NCBI RefSeq assembly: GCF_934754915.1
Contig: NZ_CAKVKB010000157.1
Location: 1 to 6,659, forward strand
Source of the DNA: an uncultured Clostridium sp.
Lineage (GTDB): Bacteria; Bacillota; Clostridia; Clostridiales; Clostridiaceae
Length of the DNA stretch: 6,659 nt
Reading direction: 5' to 3'
Positions 5,622 to 6,659 of the stretch are shown piece after piece. The position numbers and the translations under genes are program-made. The notes beneath the pieces are model-generated. The model searched no databases, had not been told where the DNA came from, and was given only the letters and a program-made list of their open reading frames with translations. Every line of letters starts with the position of its first letter. Position 1 is the stretch's first letter.

Positions 5622-5702
5622 CAATTGACAGTGTACAATGGACAATTGACAATAAATTATGATGAAATCTTTTCAAGATTTCTTTAATTCTTATATTGTT
5701 TT
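5622..5702 (+). repeat. Dispersed intergenic repeat, copy 2, with tandem CAATTGACA units
   Basis: Three CAATTGACA-like units (5622-5630, 5636-5644 as CAATGGACA, 5643-5651) lead into the segment matching 4187-4243. That segment contains a perfect 8-bp hairpin with a 3-base loop, GAAATCTTTTCAAGATTTC (5664-5682), followed by TTTAATT. It lies between the DUF2798 gene and the CYTH gene and could also help end the DUF2798 transcript. Confidence 0.65.
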
Positions 5703-5730
5703 GGATGTATCAACACTATTTATTTATAAA
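5701..5730 (+). promoter_or_regulatory. Weak candidate promoter of the CYTH gene
   Basis: TTGGAT (5701-5706) and TATAAA (5725-5730) are 18 bp apart and lie 55 bp before the ATG at 5786. In DNA this AT-rich such matches arise easily, so this is only a candidate. Confidence 0.3.
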
Positions 5731-5785
5731 TTTAGTCTGTATCTAAAACATTTATTAATATTTTTATAGAGAGGCTGACATACAT

Positions 5786-6274
5786 ATGGAAATTGAAAGA
5801 AAATGGTTATTTAAATCAATTGCAGCACCTGATGGAACTACAATACTTGGAGAATATTTTTATAAACAGGCATATATAAGTACAGATCCAGAAGTCCGAA
5901 TAAGAGCAAGACGTGAAGCTGGAGACGATAATTTCACTTATGCTTTATGTATAAAAAGCAAAGGAACTATAGAAAGAATTGAAGTGCAGAAAGAACTTAC
6001 AGAAAAAGAATTCAATGAACTTATGATTGTTGGAAATATAAAAGAAGAGGATTTTATTTCTAAACATTTTTATAGATATGTAGTAAATAGACATGAACTT
6101 ACTCTTGGCGCTGCTGATATTGGCAGGCCTACTGAATTTTTTTATGGAGAAATAGAATTTAATTCTGTAGAAGAAGCTGAGAGTTTCAATCCGCCTGAAT
6201 GGTTTGGACAAGAAGTAACTGATAATCCTGATTATAGAATGTCAAACTTCTGGAAACGTACTCGAAACAGATAA
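5786..6274 (+). CDS. CYTH-domain protein, probable metal-dependent triphosphatase
   Basis: A 162-residue single-domain protein of the CYTH superfamily (CyaB/thiamine triphosphatase type). These fold as a beta tunnel that binds a triphosphate through basic residues and a metal through acidic ones. Seen here: the N-terminal ExExK signature EIERKWL (E2, E4, K6), RIRAR (R38, R40, R42), the lysines in CIKSKG (K57, K59), RIEVQKELTEKEF (64-76), an arginine in YRYVV (R97), and the C-terminal block GEIEFNSVEEAESF with PPEWFGQEVT (121-145) and DYRMSNFW. All charged positions expected for catalysis appear present, so an inorganic or organic triphosphatase is likelier than adenylate cyclase. The substrate is unknown. 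The ribosome site AGAGG lies 11 nt before the ATG, which is rather far. It stands alone, with no functional partner nearby. Confidence 0.88.
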   Translation: MEIERKWLFKSIAAPDGTTILGEYFYKQAYISTDPEVRIRARREAGDDNFTYALCIKSKGTIERIEVQKELTEKEFNELMIVGNIKEEDFISKHFYRYVVNRHELTLGAADIGRPTEFFYGEIEFNSVEEAESFNPPEWFGQEVTDNPDYRMSNFWKRTRNR

Positions 6275-6278
6275 AATT

Positions 6279-6300
6279 CATAATATAAATATTTATTATG
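6279..6300. terminator. A/T-only hairpin after the CYTH gene
   Basis: CATAATA (6279-6285) and TATTATG (6294-6300) form a 7-bp stem with an 8-base loop 5 nt past the stop codon. The position suits a transcription end, but the stem has a single G-C pair and no T-tract, so it is a weak candidate. Confidence 0.3.
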
Positions 6301-6309
6301 TACTATGAA

Positions 6310-6356
6310 GGATAAAATGGGTGTTTAAAAAACTTTGTGTAAACTTCTTTTTGACC
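6310..6356. other. Possible IS256-like terminal sequence remnant
   Basis: GGATAAAATGGGTGTTTAAA, followed by CTTTGTGTAAAC and TTTTTGACC, has the look of IS256-family element ends as I remember them (GGATAAA or GGGTGTTT followed by TTGTGTAAA). No matching transposase or second end is in the window, so this is a resemblance only. Confidence 0.25.
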
Positions 6357-6432
6357 TGTTCTATTACTAAAGAAATCTGAATCTAATATCAATGTCAACA
6401 CCAGATGGATTTATATCAATATAGTAGACAGA

Positions 6433-6448
6433 AAAAATCGAAATTTTT
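6433..6448 (-). terminator. Small UUCG-loop hairpin at the end of the transposase gene
   Basis: On the minus strand AAAAAT, the loop TTCG and ATTTTT pair perfectly over 6 bp and run straight into further T residues. The hairpin overlaps the stop codon. The stem is all A-T, so it is a weak terminator at best. Confidence 0.35.
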
Positions 6449-6659
6449 ATGCTATATTCCTTGTTAACGCTTCGCATTGATCTGAGGTCATATAATTTAT
6501 AGCAGAATTCAGCCTTTTTCTGTTATACCATCCTTCTATATAATTAAATATAGCTAATTTAGCTTCATTGAAGTCTTTATATGTTTTAGTATATACTTCT
6601 TCCTTTTTTAAACTAGCATGAAATGATTCTATACAAGCATTATCATAGGGACAGCCTTT
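6447..6659 (-). CDS. IS3-family transposase OrfB, C-terminal fragment (partial)
   Basis: The 70 C-terminal residues of an IS3-family (IS150-like group) DDE transposase; the 5' part is outside the window. The fragment opens KGCPYDNACIESFHASLKKE, which holds the catalytic glutamate of the DDE triad (E11 of the fragment) with the conserved spacing to LKKE. It goes on to YNRKRLNSAINYMTSDQCE, the usual C-terminal signature, with Asn in place of the more common His after the R-x pair. The frame ends in TAA at 6447-6449 with no internal stop, so this part shows no decay. In this family OrfB is made by programmed frameshifting from OrfA; that part cannot be seen here. Confidence 0.92.
   Translation of the reverse strand, partial: KGCPYDNACIESFHASLKKEEVYTKTYKDFNEAKLAIFNYIEGWYNRKRLNSAINYMTSDQCEALTRNIA

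Larger units (their letters stand above)
6420..6659 (-). mobile_element. 3' end of an IS3-family element, cut by the window edge
   Basis: The minus-strand transposase fragment identifies this as an IS3-family element reading in from beyond the right edge. The outer end is not certain. The last recognisable landmark is TATAGTAGACAG (6420-6431), shared with the palindrome at 2719-2730, but the boundary could lie further left, up to about 6300. No target-site duplication can be tested here. Confidence 0.75.

Noticed and set aside
5945..6211. Minus-strand open frame inside the CYTH gene
   Set aside because: It is fully covered by the conserved CYTH protein on the other strand and lacks a start context.

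Overview
The window is very AT-rich. It has strong purine-rich ribosome binding sites, AGA/ATA-rich codon use, A/T-rich intergenic gaps and sigma-A-like TTGACT/TATAAT promoters. Together these point to a low-GC Firmicute, most likely a Clostridium sensu stricto chromosome. That is inference from composition and protein style, not from a database match. No phage, CRISPR array, RNA gene or large specialised cluster is visible. It reads as an accessory or housekeeping patchwork scarred by mobile elements.

Layout. Positions 1-389 hold debris on the minus strand: a frameshifted, truncated XRE-type helix-turn-helix gene (93-210) and, upstream of it, a possible 26-residue peptide gene (251-331). At 390-1553 (minus) lies an unusual one-protein fusion of a MerR-type DNA-binding domain and a class I SAM methyltransferase. 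Its true start is a TTG at 1553. Back-to-back promoters between 1590 and 1662 separate it from a divergent lipoprotein gene (1695-2669, plus) with a C-terminal LprI/DUF1311-like domain. Positions 2670-2886 contain a 64-bp near-palindrome carrying a 12-mer also found at the IS end on the right, and then a rho-independent terminator for the next gene.

A stand-alone DegT/DnrJ/EryC1/StrS sugar aminotransferase (2887-4062, minus) is preceded by a promoter with a 19-bp spacer, the architecture typical of MerR-family activation (4134-4164). The gene-free 4165-4427 stretch holds a dispersed repeat and overlapping palindromes. Next is a MarR-type regulator (4428-4862, minus) divergent from a four-helix DUF2798 membrane protein (5082-5540, plus). 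Their promoters share one palindromic operator (4995-5013) whose two arms supply both -35 boxes. A second copy of the dispersed repeat follows (5622-5702), then a CYTH-domain protein (5786-6274, plus). The right edge is the 3' end of an IS3-family element (minus, cut by the window end).

How the genes may work together. The clearest regulatory unit is MarR-DUF2798, where one operator can switch off both the regulator and the membrane protein. The MerR-type promoter of the aminotransferase needs a MerR-family activator. The MerR-methyltransferase fusion is the only one in the window, so it is a candidate, but nothing in the sequence proves the link.
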